DNA from: Deinococcus ficus
GTDB lineage: Bacteria > Deinococcota > Deinococci > Deinococcales > Deinococcaceae
DNA: 64,000 nt
Assembly (NCBI RefSeq): GCF_003444775.1
Contig: NZ_CP021083.1
Span: forward strand, 310,001-374,000
Direction of reading: 5' to 3'
Below, piece after piece: positions 30,115 to 38,838 of the stretch. The number at the start of each line of letters is the position of its first letter. Position 1 is the stretch's first letter. The translations under genes and the position numbers were made by a program. Under the pieces are notes generated by a model. It ran no database searches. It had not been told where the DNA came from and was given only the letters and a program-made list of their open reading frames with translations.

Positions 30115-31067
30115 GCGATCTCCAGAGGGGTCGGGGCGTCCAGCATGCGGCGGCGGGCGCGGATCAGGAAAGCGTTCACGCGGTCGTAATCGGGCCGGTC
30201 CGGCAGGCGTGTGCGGGCCAGGGCCACGTCGAAGCGGGCGTGCAGGTCCAGACGCCAGCCTTCGGTGTCCGCCCAGCTCACCTCGCCCCGCTTGACGGCC
30301 AGCAGGGCGTCCCGGTGCTCTCCGACGTGCACCATCACCTCGCCCTGCTCCAGCACGGCAATGCCTGAGAGAAGCAGGCGAATCAGGTGCATCGCGTGCT
30401 TCGGCCGGACCTGCCCGTGGGTGCGGCGGTCGGCTTCCATCCGCCGGAACTGCGAGAGGACGTACCCGTTGTACGTCTGGTACACCAGCGTGGACAGGAA
30501 CGCCTCCCGCAGGTCCAGCAGGTCCTGCGCGACCGGGGAGACGTGCTCCACCAGGGGCGTGTACAGGCACTCCAGGACGTTCGGGTTGGCCTTCAGCGCC
30601 AGCGTCAGGAACTTCTGCAGCTCCCAGTACGTCTCCTGCGTGGCGTCGTTCTCCAGCTGCTCCGGCACGCCCCACAGGCTCCAGTGCCGTTCCGCGGGCG
30701 GCAGGTAGAAGCCCCGGCGGTCGGTGTCGCTGCCTTCAGTGTCCAGCCCGAAGGCGCGGGAGCCGACCACGCAGCGGTACTGCACCCACGCGAACCAGTC
30801 CGGCTGGTTCGGCGGGGTGGGCTCGGCGTGGTGCCGCTGGACTTCCAGGTCCGCGCGCAGGAACGCGCGGACCGTGCCATCCGGGAAGCTGACCCGGTAC
30901 GCGTTCCGCAGGTCGGCCGGCGCCGCCACCACCCGCCCGACCGCGCCGGCCGGCCGGCTGACCTCCCCGGAAGGAGAGTGCAGCGCGGTGCGGGTGACCA
31001 CCTGCGTGCCCACCGGCAGGGGCCGCCGGTCGGTGCCCCGCGCCGGGCCGCGCTCCGGCGCGGTCAC
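30111..31067 (-). CDS. Nucleotidyltransferase 2 with N-terminal barrel domain
   Basis: 318 residues from GTG 31067, which overlaps the hen1 stop. Residues 1-80 (VGTQVVTRTALHSPSGE, AGAVGRVVAAPADLRNAYRV, LRADLEV) resemble a small SH3/KOW-like beta barrel, an addition the partner protein lacks. The nucleotidyltransferase core follows with VVGSRAFGLDTEGSDTDRRG (100-119; metal acids Asp114 and Asp116). The helical C-terminal half contains FLTLALKANPNVLECLYTP and RPKHAMHLIRLLLSG. It is a divergent paralogue of the next gene. Family members of this kind occur beside Pnkp/Hen1 in other bacteria, but their reaction is not established to my knowledge. Confidence 0.84.
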   Translation of the reverse strand: MTAPERGPARGTDRRPLPVGTQVVTRTALHSPSGEVSRPAGAVGRVVAAPADLRNAYRVSFPDGTVRAFLRADLEVQRHHAEPTPPNQPDWFAWVQYRCVVGSRAFGLDTEGSDTDRRGFYLPPAERHWSLWGVPEQLENDATQETYWELQKFLTLALKANPNVLECLYTPLVEHVSPVAQDLLDLREAFLSTLVYQTYNGYVLSQFRRMEADRRTHGQVRPKHAMHLIRLLLSGIAVLEQGEVMVHVGEHRDALLAVKRGEVSWADTEGWRLDLHARFDVALARTRLPDRPDYDRVNAFLIRARRRMLDAPTPLEIA

Positions 31068-32440
31068 GGCGCCTCCCGGCGGAAGACGGCCATCTGCGTG
31101 GGCGGCCCGAGGGCGGCGTCCACCTCTCCCACGTCCCGGAAGGTCACCGCGTACCCGAACTCCCCGGCCACCCGCTGCGCCCACGTGCGGAACTCCTGGC
31201 GCGTCCACTCGAAGCGGTGGTCGTCGTGCCGGACCGTGCCGGCCGGCAGCGTGGCCCAGCGAGCGTTGAACTCCTCGTTCGGGGTGGTCAGCACCACCGT
31301 CGCAGGCCGGGCGTCGCCGAACAGGGTGCGTTCCAGCGTCCACAGCCGCGCCCCGTCGAGGTGCTCGATGACCTCCACGACCGCCGCCGCGTCAAAGCCC
31401 CGCAGGCGGGCGTCCCGGTACGTCAACGACCCCTGGACGAGGGTCAGCCGGGCCCGGTAGGGCTCCGGGAGCTCCGCCAGGCGCAGGCGTTCCCGGGCGA
31501 GGTCCAGCACGCGCGGACTGACGTCCATGCCGAGCAGCCGCGTGAACTGCCGCTCCGGCAGCAACCGCGCCAGCAGGTTGCCCTCCCCGCACCCGAGGTC
31601 CAGCACGCTCGCGGCCCCGGCCGCGAGCAGCTCCGCCTTCACCGCCTCCAGCCGCTGCTCGTTCAGGGAGACGTTCCGCGCCCCGGGCGCCCCGGCGTCC
31701 GCGTCCTCCTCGGGCGTGAAGTGCGCCTGCGCGGCGCGCTGCAGCGCCCGGCGGTGCTTCAGGAACCGGCGGGTGATCAGGTCCCGCTCCGGGTGGGTGT
31801 CCAGCCACCCCGCCCCGTACCGGAGCAGCTTGTCGATCTCCGCCTCGCTCACGTAGTAGTGCTGGCTGTCGTCCAGCACCGGGATCAGCACGTACAGGTG
31901 GGCAAGCAGGTCCCGCAGGCGCACCTCGGCGCGCAGGGTCACGGCCTGGCAGGGACTCGCGCCCCACTCCGGGAAGAGCGGATCCAGCGGCGCCTCCTGC
32001 ACGCTCACCCCGTACCCGAGCGGGCCGAACAGCCGCCCGGGCAGGGCCGCGTCCCCACGGGCCGGCAGGGCCGGCAACCGCACCTCGAACGGCAGGGACC
32101 GCGCCGCCAGGTCCGGGCGGTCCCTGCTGCGGCCGCTCATTGCGGTGCTGAACGCCTCACGCAGCGCCGTGCCGAGGAAACTGGACGCCGCGTACGGCCG
32201 GTCGTTCACGTACGGCTCGAGCGGCAGCCCGGCCCGGCCCCCGCCCCGCCCGCGCGAGATCACCACCGGGTCCACCTCGACGAGCAGAGCCGCCGTGCAC
32301 ACCTCCTCGCTTGCCTCGGGGTAGAACACGTGCCCCTGCCCGACCGGCAGACCGAACGTGAACACCCGGGCCGGGTTCTTGTGCAGCAGGAACCCCAGGT
32401 CCGTGGCGGGGTGGTGGGTGGTCGAGATGGTCAGCAGCAT
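31064..32440 (-). CDS. hen1: 3'-terminal RNA ribose 2'-O-methyltransferase Hen1
   Basis: Marks repaired RNA by 2'-O-methylation so it cannot be cut again at the same site. 458 residues from ATG 32440 with AGGAG upstream. The N-terminal ~250 residues (start LLTISTTHHPATDLGFLLHK; DSQHYYVSEAEIDKLL) form the Pnkp-interacting, ligase-activating domain of bacterial Hen1. The C-terminal methyltransferase has SAM motif LDLGCGEGN (280-288) and the Mn-binding set E356, E359, H360 (VEVIEHL) plus H408 in HDDHRF, and TTPNEEFN. First gene of the operon, so marking and repair are made together. Confidence 0.97.
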   Translation of the reverse strand: MLLTISTTHHPATDLGFLLHKNPARVFTFGLPVGQGHVFYPEASEEVCTAALLVEVDPVVISRGRGGGRAGLPLEPYVNDRPYAASSFLGTALREAFSTAMSGRSRDRPDLAARSLPFEVRLPALPARGDAALPGRLFGPLGYGVSVQEAPLDPLFPEWGASPCQAVTLRAEVRLRDLLAHLYVLIPVLDDSQHYYVSEAEIDKLLRYGAGWLDTHPERDLITRRFLKHRRALQRAAQAHFTPEEDADAGAPGARNVSLNEQRLEAVKAELLAAGAASVLDLGCGEGNLLARLLPERQFTRLLGMDVSPRVLDLARERLRLAELPEPYRARLTLVQGSLTYRDARLRGFDAAAVVEVIEHLDGARLWTLERTLFGDARPATVVLTTPNEEFNARWATLPAGTVRHDDHRFEWTRQEFRTWAQRVAGEFGYAVTFRDVGEVDAALGPPTQMAVFRREAP

Positions 32441-33261
32441 GGCGGTCTCCTTCGGGGCCCTCACTCCAGGCCTCAGCGCGGCGTGCACCAGCGTACTGTC
32501 CGTCAGGGCGGCTTCCATCCGCACTTGGGCGTAGCCGCGCCAGATCGGGCAGGGGCCGCCTGGTGCCCTATCTGGCCGCCAGTCGGCGTGCACGCTCGGC
32601 CCCTTCACGGACCTGCAAAGGGTGAGGGATCGGGGTGCACGGGGAGCCAGCCTGACCTCGGACTCAGGGACCTGCCAGAGCTCCGTCTGGGACGACTTCT
32701 ACGACTGGGGCCTCGTGGCACACGTCGAGCGCGAACCTTACTGAACGGGGTATTTCATCGGAGAAAGGTCGGCGAGATGATGGCGGTCAACACCCGCTCC
32801 GACGGGACGTCCGCCTGGAACGAAGTGGCGTACGCGAGTGCGAGCGACGCCCTGCGCATCAGAGCGGACGGCACCGACGAGTGGAAGGACCTGAGTGGCA
32901 GGGTCACGAAAGGCAGGTGGACCGCAGCGCCGGACGGCCCGGGATCATCGTGAAGGACGCCCGAAGGGGAGCGTGGAACCTGCACAACACCACCAATCTG
33001 GTCGAGGAACGCTTCCGGAAACTGCAGGGCGCACGCCTGTTCCCGAGTGACCCGGGAAAGATGAGCATGGCCGCACCCCGTCCCCTGGGCCGCCCACCTG
33101 TTGGCCTCCCTCGGGGACCGTCTGCGCGCACCGTACACGGGTTCCGCATCGGGCCCTCCCAACGGAGTGCCGGGCAGGTCGGGGAGGAGGATGGCGGGTG
33201 CGGGTCGTCTCCGACCCTCCGCTCCTCTCAGCGGCGCCTCAGCCGCACGGCTTGAGCCGCT
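32441..33261. other. 820-bp stretch upstream of hen1 with gene remnants
   Basis: No intact gene of known family. A frame ends SVWDDFYDWGLVAHVEREPY at about 32743, which looks like a protein tail, and a 58-residue frame at 32777-32953 follows it. Both run rightward, away from hen1. The hen1 promoter should lie within the first 150 bp but no convincing -35/-10 pair stands out. Confidence 0.4.
32777..32953 (+). CDS. Small hypothetical protein or remnant
   Basis: 58 residues starting MMAVNTRSDGTSAWNEVAYA with an acidic, helix-prone middle (SDALRIRADGTDEWKDLSG). A GGAGAAAGG lies 14 nt upstream. Composition is protein-like yet no family is recognised, and both sides look decayed, so it may be a fragment. 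Confidence 0.3.
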   Translation: MMAVNTRSDGTSAWNEVAYASASDALRIRADGTDEWKDLSGRVTKGRWTAAPDGPGSS

Positions 33262-35313
33262 TCACCGGGTCCAGCCATGCTCATAGCAGTAGGCCCAGGT
33301 TTCGCCTGGCTCAGCGCTGCGAATCACCGGGTGGGCCTGGGCGTGCGCGTGCTGCGTGGCGTGCCTGTTCTTCGAGGAGTCGCAGCAGCCGACATGTCCG
33401 CAGGTCATGCATGTCCGCAGGTGCACCCAGGTGTCCCCCAGGGCGAGGCACTCCAGGCACACGTCGGCCTCGGGGACGATGGGCCCGGCCGCGCTCAGGG
33501 CGTGAGGACACTGGGCCTGCTGCGCGGGCGTGAGGCTCACTGGGGCGTGCTCCGAGAGATGTTGAGTCACCTGGGCGCGACTCACGTCCGGGGGCGTGAG
33601 GAGGTCCAGAATTCCCGTGGCCACCTCCTTCCGGGGGGTCAGGACGTGCCGCGCCCCCAGCGCTTTGAGGTGACTGAGGTCGTCGGGCGTTTCTGCCCGG
33701 GTGATGATGGGCAGGTCGGGCGCCACCGTCCGGGCGACGCTCACGGCGCGGGCCGTCATTTCCGCGTCGTCGTCCGCCACCACCAGGACCCGGGCGGAGG
33801 CGATCCCCAGGTCGCGCAGCAGGCCGGCCCGGGTGTAGTCGGCGATCAGGACGGGCGCTCCGCGTCCGGACAGTTCGCTTGCGCCGTCCGGGCTGCGGGT
33901 GATGACGCTGTACGGAACCCCCACCCGCGAAAGCGCGCGAGCAGCGAGACGGGCATGCGCTCCATACCCGGCAAACACCACCCGGTCCGCGACAGGAAGG
34001 GCACTTCCGTGATCCGACCCGGCAGACTCCCCGGCCTGAACGCTGGGGCGGGGTGGCCGCTGGCCCAACAGGGGCGTGGCCAGGGCACCCAGCGCGGGGG
34101 TGACGACCATCAGGAGGACCGTCGCCGCGATAAAGACCTGCGTGCCCTGCGGACCCAGTCCGGCGAAACTGAGGCCCAGGGCGGTGCCCGTGGCGGCCAG
34201 GACGAAGGAGAACTCACCCACCTGCGCGGTCAGGAGCGCGACCGGCAGGGTCACGTCCAGCGGCTCGCCCAGCAACCGGACACTCAAGGTGGTCACGGCC
34301 GCCTTCAGCACGGCAATCAGCAGCACCGCCCCCAACACTTCGGGCAGATGGGTGAGGAGGAAGGCCGGGTTCAGCTGCAGCCCGACCGACAGGAAAAAGG
34401 CGGCGCTGAAGAGCACCTGGAGCGGAAGAATCTCACCCAGCGCCTGCATCCCGTAGCGGCTTTCACTCACCAGCAGACCCGCCAGGAAGGCGCCCAGCGC
34501 GAGGCTGACCCCGGCCATGGCCGTGAGGCTGGCGGTGCCGAAGCACAGGGCGACGACGGTCAGGAGAAAGATCTCCGTGCTGCAGGTGCGCGCCACGACC
34601 TCCATCACGGGAGGCACGAGCCGCCGGGCCGCGACCAGCACAAAGCCGATGATCCCCGCCGCCTTGGCCAGCGCCAGGGCGACGCCGCCCGGCCCGCCGC
34701 CCTGCCCGGCCAGCATGGGAATCAGGAGCACCATCAGGACCACCGCAAGATCCTGAAAAATCAGGATGCCCAGGGCCACCTGCCCGGTGCGGGCGCCGGT
34801 CTCTCCGCGCTCAGCCAGGAGACGCATCACGATCGCGGTGCTCGACAGGGCCACCAGACAGCCCGTGAACACGGCGCTTTGCCACCCCACACCGAAGGCA
34901 AGCAGAGCCGCCGACACGGCAGCGACCGTCAAACCCGTCTGCAGGCCACCACCCAGGAAGATGAGCCGGGCGATGCGCACGAGCCTTTCCAGACTGAACT
35001 CCACCCCGATGGTAAAGAGCAGGAGCATCACGCCGATCTCGCTGGCTGAGTTGATCAGCGCCGGGTCGCGGATGAGCCCCAAGGCGCCTGGCCCCACGAG
35101 GACCCCGGCGAGCAGGAAGCCAATGATTGGAATCAGTCGAATCCGGTAGGACAGGTAGGCGGCCAGGGCGGAAACGAGCAGCAGCAGGGTCAGGGGCAGA
35201 AGAAATTCAGGGGGGCCTGTGTGACCTGCCTCCCCTTGCGCAGCGACGGCGGATCCCAGCAGCAGGGGAGAGGTTACCAGGGCACGCCCACGTGTCATGA
35301 ACCAGTGTGGCAA
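33262..35313 (-). CDS. Kef-type cation/proton antiporter fused to UBP zinc finger
   Basis: 683-residue membrane protein. After a leader-like N-terminus, residues ~35-420 form a CPA2 (KefB/KefC-like) antiporter with about 12 membrane segments, including IGFLLAGVLVGPGALGL, LLLFTIGVEFSLE and the Asp of GILIFQDLAVVLM. A cytosolic TrkA-N domain follows (VVFAGYGAHARLAARAL). The last ~65 residues are a UBP-type zinc finger: Cys619, Cys622, Cys635, Cys638, Cys643 and His651, His655, His661 (CLEC, CMTCGHVGC). That domain binds the ubiquitin tail in eukaryotes; its job in bacteria is unknown. Start may be ATG 35298 instead of 35313; neither has a ribosome site. Confidence 0.9.
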   Translation of the reverse strand: MPHWFMTRGRALVTSPLLLGSAVAAQGEAGHTGPPEFLLPLTLLLLVSALAAYLSYRIRLIPIIGFLLAGVLVGPGALGLIRDPALINSASEIGVMLLLFTIGVEFSLERLVRIARLIFLGGGLQTGLTVAAVSAALLAFGVGWQSAVFTGCLVALSSTAIVMRLLAERGETGARTGQVALGILIFQDLAVVLMVLLIPMLAGQGGGPGGVALALAKAAGIIGFVLVAARRLVPPVMEVVARTCSTEIFLLTVVALCFGTASLTAMAGVSLALGAFLAGLLVSESRYGMQALGEILPLQVLFSAAFFLSVGLQLNPAFLLTHLPEVLGAVLLIAVLKAAVTTLSVRLLGEPLDVTLPVALLTAQVGEFSFVLAATGTALGLSFAGLGPQGTQVFIAATVLLMVVTPALGALATPLLGQRPPRPSVQAGESAGSDHGSALPVADRVVFAGYGAHARLAARALSRVGVPYSVITRSPDGASELSGRGAPVLIADYTRAGLLRDLGIASARVLVVADDDAEMTARAVSVARTVAPDLPIITRAETPDDLSHLKALGARHVLTPRKEVATGILDLLTPPDVSRAQVTQHLSEHAPVSLTPAQQAQCPHALSAAGPIVPEADVCLECLALGDTWVHLRTCMTCGHVGCCDSSKNRHATQHAHAQAHPVIRSAEPGETWAYCYEHGWTR

Positions 35314-35569
35314 AGGGCCGCAACGCGGTCAACGTGATGGCCGGCATGACCTCCCTGCTCAAGGGCCGGGAGACTGGCCTGGCCTCCTGCACGATTCAAA
35401 GGTCGTGGTCGGCCGCCGACGGAGCCCGCGGTGTGCCGGCGTTCCGTCCAGAACACCCGAAGGGCCTGACCCAGACTCATTGCAGGATCACCCTCTGGCC
35501 CGGCCTGGACGCCTGTTCAGTCAACGGCCTGGTCTCGCTTTCAACATACACCCGGGCCCAGCGGTTGCC

Positions 35570-36274
35570 TCAGCAGAGGCTCCGGCAGCTCTGGAAGAAC
35601 GCGCGCGCCGGGAGGGAGTCCGGGGCAAGCACCTCCGGGTGCCACTGCACCGCGATCAGGCCGTCGCCCTCCACGGCCTCCACCAGCCCGTCCGGGGCGT
35701 GCGCGGCAGCCACCAGTCCGGGCGCCAGGTCGCGCAGCGCCTGATGGTGGTACGAGTTCACGAACGCGCGCTCCCCGTGCGTGGCGTGCAGGTGGGTGCC
35801 GGGCGTGAACGTCACCTCGTGCCCCACGGCGGGGGAGGGGGCGACCTGCGCGTGGTCCGCCCAGAATTCCGGGGCGTCCGGCAGGTGCTGCCACAGCGTG
35901 CCGCCCTCGAGCACGTTGATCATCTGCACGCCCCGGCAGATGCCGAACACCGGTTTGCCCAGGCGGCGCGCCTCGCGGTACAGCCGGATCTCGAATTCGT
36001 CCCGCTCGCCGTCCACCTGACCCAGGCCGCGGCGGGGGTGCTCCCCGAAGTGACGGGGGTGCACGTCCACGCCGCCGGTGAGCAGCACGGCGTCCACCTG
36101 CGCGGCGTACGTCTCGGCGAGGTCCGGCAGGGTGGGGAGCAGCAGGGGCAGGAACCCAGCGGCGTCGAGCGCCTCGGTGTAGCGGCGGGGCGTGCCGTTG
36201 AACACGCGGCCCAGGCCGGTGCCTTCTGTCAGTTGTGAGGTGCTCAGGCCGACGACGGGACGGGGGGCGGGCAT
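35570..36274 (-). CDS. Class I glutamine amidotransferase, gamma-Glu-GABA hydrolase type
   Basis: Peptidase C26 family, 234 residues from ATG 36274. The nucleophile Cys is in FGICRGVQMINV and the His of the triad in AVQWHPEVL. The GGVDVHPRHFGE block is typical of gamma-glutamyl-gamma-aminobutyrate hydrolase (PuuD-like), which splits an intermediate of putrescine breakdown. No other putrescine genes are near, so the real substrate could be another gamma-glutamyl compound. The 256 bp between its end and the antiporter start hold no supported gene. Confidence 0.88.
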   Translation of the reverse strand: MPAPRPVVGLSTSQLTEGTGLGRVFNGTPRRYTEALDAAGFLPLLLPTLPDLAETYAAQVDAVLLTGGVDVHPRHFGEHPRRGLGQVDGERDEFEIRLYREARRLGKPVFGICRGVQMINVLEGGTLWQHLPDAPEFWADHAQVAPSPAVGHEVTFTPGTHLHATHGERAFVNSYHHQALRDLAPGLVAAAHAPDGLVEAVEGDGLIAVQWHPEVLAPDSLPARAFFQSCRSLC

Positions 36275-36280
36275 GCCCCG

Positions 36281-36286
36281 AGCATA
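36281..36286 (-). promoter_or_regulatory. Leaderless -10 box of the amidotransferase gene
   Basis: TATGCT on the minus strand, 6 nt before ATG 36274, without a Shine-Dalgarno site. Confidence 0.5.
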
Positions 36287-36302
36287 CGCGGGCGCAGCGA
36301 AA

Positions 36303-36340
36303 GGCACGCGCCCCCGGACCGGATGGTGGGGGCGCGTGCC
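36303..36340 (-). terminator. Terminator of the HU gene
   Basis: Perfect 13-bp stem GGCACGCGCCCCC with a 12-nt loop, about 24 bp beyond the HU stop and followed on the minus strand by TTTCGC. Confidence 0.75.
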
Positions 36341-36363
36341 TGCTGGAAGAATTCAGGTCAGGA

Positions 36364-36726
36364 TTACAGGTTGCCCTTGAGGGTGCTGGCGACCTTGAAG
36401 GCGACCTTCTTGCCGGCGGGAATCTGGATCTTCTCGCTGGTGCCGGGGCGCACGCCGGTGCGGGCGGCGGTGGCCTTGACGCTCAGGGTGCCGAGGCCGG
36501 GCATGCCGACGCTCTTGCCGCCCTTCACGGCGGTCACGATGGCGTCCAGCATGGCGCTGACGGCTTCCTCGCTCTGCTTCTTGGTCAGGCCGGTCTTGTC
36601 GGCGACCATTTCCACCAGCTGGGTCTTGGCGACCTTGTTGGACTCGCCGGCGGCAGCCTTACGGGGAGCAGCTTTGGCGCTGGCAGCGGGCTTCTTGGCG
36701 GGGGCCTTCGATGACTTTTTGGTCAT
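36364..36726 (-). CDS. hup: DNA-binding protein HU
   Basis: Nucleoid protein of 120 residues. Residues 30-120 are a normal HU fold: [20 protein letters not shown], then the DNA-binding arm with [18 protein letters not shown]. In front is a ~30-residue Lys/Ala/Pro tail ([20 protein letters not shown]) like that of Deinococcus HU and unlike E. coli HU. The tail is expected to add nonspecific DNA contacts and compaction. ATG 36726 is chosen for homology; an ATG at 36738 would add four residues. Its upstream region carries two inverted repeats. Confidence 0.94.
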   Translation of the reverse strand: MTKKSSKAPAKKPAASAKAAPRKAAAGESNKVAKTQLVEMVADKTGLTKKQSEEAVSAMLDAIVTAVKGGKSVGMPGLGTLSVKATAARTGVRPGTSEKIQIPAGKKVAFKVASTLKGNL

Positions 36727-36793
36727 GGTGAGCAGCATGACATACGCCCTGCGGGAAAAGAAGAGGGGGTATGGGATTCCAGCCCGCCAGTAC

Positions 36794-36881
36794 GGCATTT
36801 CCCAGTCTGAGAGAAATATGAAATGCCTCCAGGACGCTGTTTTTCCCGTTATTGAGGTTCGTGGCGTGTGGCACGGGAAAA
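36794..36881. promoter_or_regulatory. Two inverted repeats in the HU upstream region
   Basis: GGCATTTC (36794-36801) with GAAATGCC (36820-36827), and TTTTCCCG (36841-36848) with CGGGAAAA (36874-36881). Both are perfect 8-bp dyads in the 386-bp region between hup and the pst terminator, which has no gene. They could form 5' UTR hairpins or protein-binding sites. Confidence 0.4.
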
Positions 36882-37112
36882 GCCCGGGCTTCCGTTTGGC
36901 GGGGTCGGCATTTCTGTCGTTGTCACCGTGGAAACTCCGGACAGGGCAGCTCGGCATCATAGAGCGTGACGGAAATTGTTCGTACTGGACGTGAATTCTG
37001 AGAATAGGACGTGCAGGCGCGCTCCCCGGCGGCGTTGCCGCTGAGGACGCGCTGGCCGGCTATACCCCCCTCTGCTCCCCGTCTTCATGGACGGACCATG
37101 GCATGCAAAGAA

Positions 37113-37148
37113 GCGCTCCCCGGTCCTGCAAACTGGACCGGGGAGCGC
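37113..37148 (-). terminator. Terminator of the pst operon
   Basis: Perfect 14-bp stem GCGCTCCCCGGTCC with an 8-nt loop, 21 bp beyond the pstB stop, followed on the minus strand by TTCTTTGC. Confidence 0.85.
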
Positions 37149-37169
37149 CGGGCGGCCTCTCAGCCGGCG

Positions 37170-37928
37170 TCAGCCGAAGCGGCCGGTGACGTACGCCTCA
37201 GTGCGCTCGTCTTTCGGGGACTGGAAGATCTGCTCGGTGGCGCCATGCTCGACCATGTCGCCCACCAGGAAGAAGCTCGTGGTGTCGCTCACGCGGGCCG
37301 CCTGGTGCATGTTGTGCGTCACGATCACGATGGTCGTGACCTTCTTCAGGTCCGTCATCAGGTCCTCGATCCTCGCGGTGCTGGCCGGGTCCAGGGCGCT
37401 GGTCGGCTCGTCCATCAGCAGCACCTCCGGGTCCACCGCCAGGGCCCGCGCGATGCACAGGCGTTGCTGCTGCCCACCGGACAGCCCGGTCGCCGGGGTG
37501 TGCAGGCGGTCCTTGACCTCGTCCCACAGGGCCGCGCCGCGCAGGGAGCGTTCGGCGACCTCGCTGAGCTGCCGGCGGTCGCGCACCCCGGCGAGTTTCA
37601 GGCCGGCGACCACGTTGTCGAAGACGCTCATGGTGGGGAAGGGGTTGGGTTTCTGGAACACCATGCCCACCCGGCGGCGCATGGCGACCGGGTCCACGCC
37701 CGGGTCGTACACGTCCTGCCCGTCCAGGATGATCCGGCCGGTCACGCGGGCGCCGGGCGTGAGGTCATGCATGCGGTTGATGGCGCGCAGGAAGGTGGTC
37801 TTTCCGCAGCCGCTGGGGCCGATGAGGGCGTTCACGGTGCCGCGGGCGAAGTTCAGGTTGACGTTCTTCACGGCGTGCTTGTCGCCGTAGTGGATGTTCA
37901 CGTCCTGCGCGCTGAGGATGGTCGTCAT
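37170..37928 (-). CDS. pstB: Phosphate ABC transporter ATP-binding protein
   Basis: 252-residue ATPase of the high-affinity phosphate importer. Walker [20 protein letters not shown] in the Q-loop (typical of PstB), signature LSGGQQQR, Walker [12 protein letters not shown] and switch His in IVTHNMHQA. Last gene of the leftward pstS-pstC-pstA-pstB operon. phoU, often next, is replaced by a terminator. Confidence 0.97.
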   Translation of the reverse strand: MTTILSAQDVNIHYGDKHAVKNVNLNFARGTVNALIGPSGCGKTTFLRAINRMHDLTPGARVTGRIILDGQDVYDPGVDPVAMRRRVGMVFQKPNPFPTMSVFDNVVAGLKLAGVRDRRQLSEVAERSLRGAALWDEVKDRLHTPATGLSGGQQQRLCIARALAVDPEVLLMDEPTSALDPASTARIEDLMTDLKKVTTIVIVTHNMHQAARVSDTTSFFLVGDMVEHGATEQIFQSPKDERTEAYVTGRFG

Positions 37929-37950
37929 GGGGTTCTGGGGCTCCTTGGGG

Positions 37951-38838
37951 TTACTGGCGGCGGCTGAAGCGCCGGGCGAGCAGGCTGGTGGCGAAGATCA
38001 TCAGGATCAGCAGCAGCGCGCCGGCCTTGGCCATGCGCTGGTTCTCGTCGTAGGCGCTGGTGGCGCCCTTGTAGATCTCCAGCGGCAGCGCGCTCATGGC
38101 TTTGCTGGGGTCCAGGTTCACGAGGTTGTTGCCGAACGCAGTGAACAGCAGCGGCGCGGCTTCCCCGGCCACGCGGGCGAGGGCCAGCATCACGCCGGTG
38201 ACGATCCCGCCCGCCGCGGCCGGCAGCACGACCCGCAGCGTGACCAGCCACTTGGGCAGGCCCAGGGCCAGTCCGGCTTCGCGGACGGTGCCGGGTACGA
38301 GTTTCAGCACTTCCTCGGTGGTGCGCACCACGATGGGAATCATCAGGAAGCCCAGGGCCAGTGCGCCGGCCGCGCCGCTGAACTTCCCGGTGGTGAGCAC
38401 CACCAGGCCGTAGGCGACCAGGCCCATCACGATGGCGGGAATGCCGGCGAGGACGTCGCTGAGCATGCGGATGGTGGGCATCAGCGGGTGGCGGGGGTAT
38501 TCGGCGAGGAAGATCCCGCCGGCCACGCCGACCAGGACCCCGATGACGCTGGCGAGCCCCAGCATGGTCAGCGTGCCGGTGATGGCGTTCAGCAGTCCGC
38601 CGCCCGTCTCGCCTTCCGGCGCGGGGGTCCTGGTGAAGAAGTTCAGGTCGGCCATCCCGTCGTTCAGGCCGAACATGGCGCTGAAGCCCTCGCGCAGCAG
38701 GTAAGCGAAGATCAGGATCAGCGGCGCGACGACCACCAGGGTGGCGAGCACGATCAGGGCGCCCATCAGGGCGTTCCTCGCCTTGCGGGCCGGGGACAGG
38801 TGCGGGCGTGCCGGGACGGCGGGGACAGGGGTGGTCAC
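37951..38838 (-). CDS. pstA: Phosphate ABC transporter permease PstA
   Basis: 295 residues from GTG 38838, which overlaps the pstC stop by 4 bp. Six membrane segments and the blocks [24 protein letters not shown] and [20 protein letters not shown], the last being the ATPase-docking loop. It pairs with PstC in the inner membrane. Confidence 0.96.
   Translation of the reverse strand: MTTPVPAVPARPHLSPARKARNALMGALIVLATLVVVAPLILIFAYLLREGFSAMFGLNDGMADLNFFTRTPAPEGETGGGLLNAITGTLTMLGLASVIGVLVGVAGGIFLAEYPRHPLMPTIRMLSDVLAGIPAIVMGLVAYGLVVLTTGKFSGAAGALALGFLMIPIVVRTTEEVLKLVPGTVREAGLALGLPKWLVTLRVVLPAAAGGIVTGVMLALARVAGEAAPLLFTAFGNNLVNLDPSKAMSALPLEIYKGATSAYDENQRMAKAGALLLILMIFATSLLARRFSRRQ

Noticed and set aside
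32441..32600. Sigma54 promoter for the RNA repair operon
   Set aside because: RNA repair operons in Proteobacteria can be sigma54-dependent, but no GG-N10-GC type -24/-12 pair at a fitting distance and no RtcR activator gene are present.
36727..36745. Radiation/desiccation response motif near HU
   Set aside because: GTATGTCAT resembles one half of the palindromic motif TTATGTCATTGACATAA, but the other half is absent.
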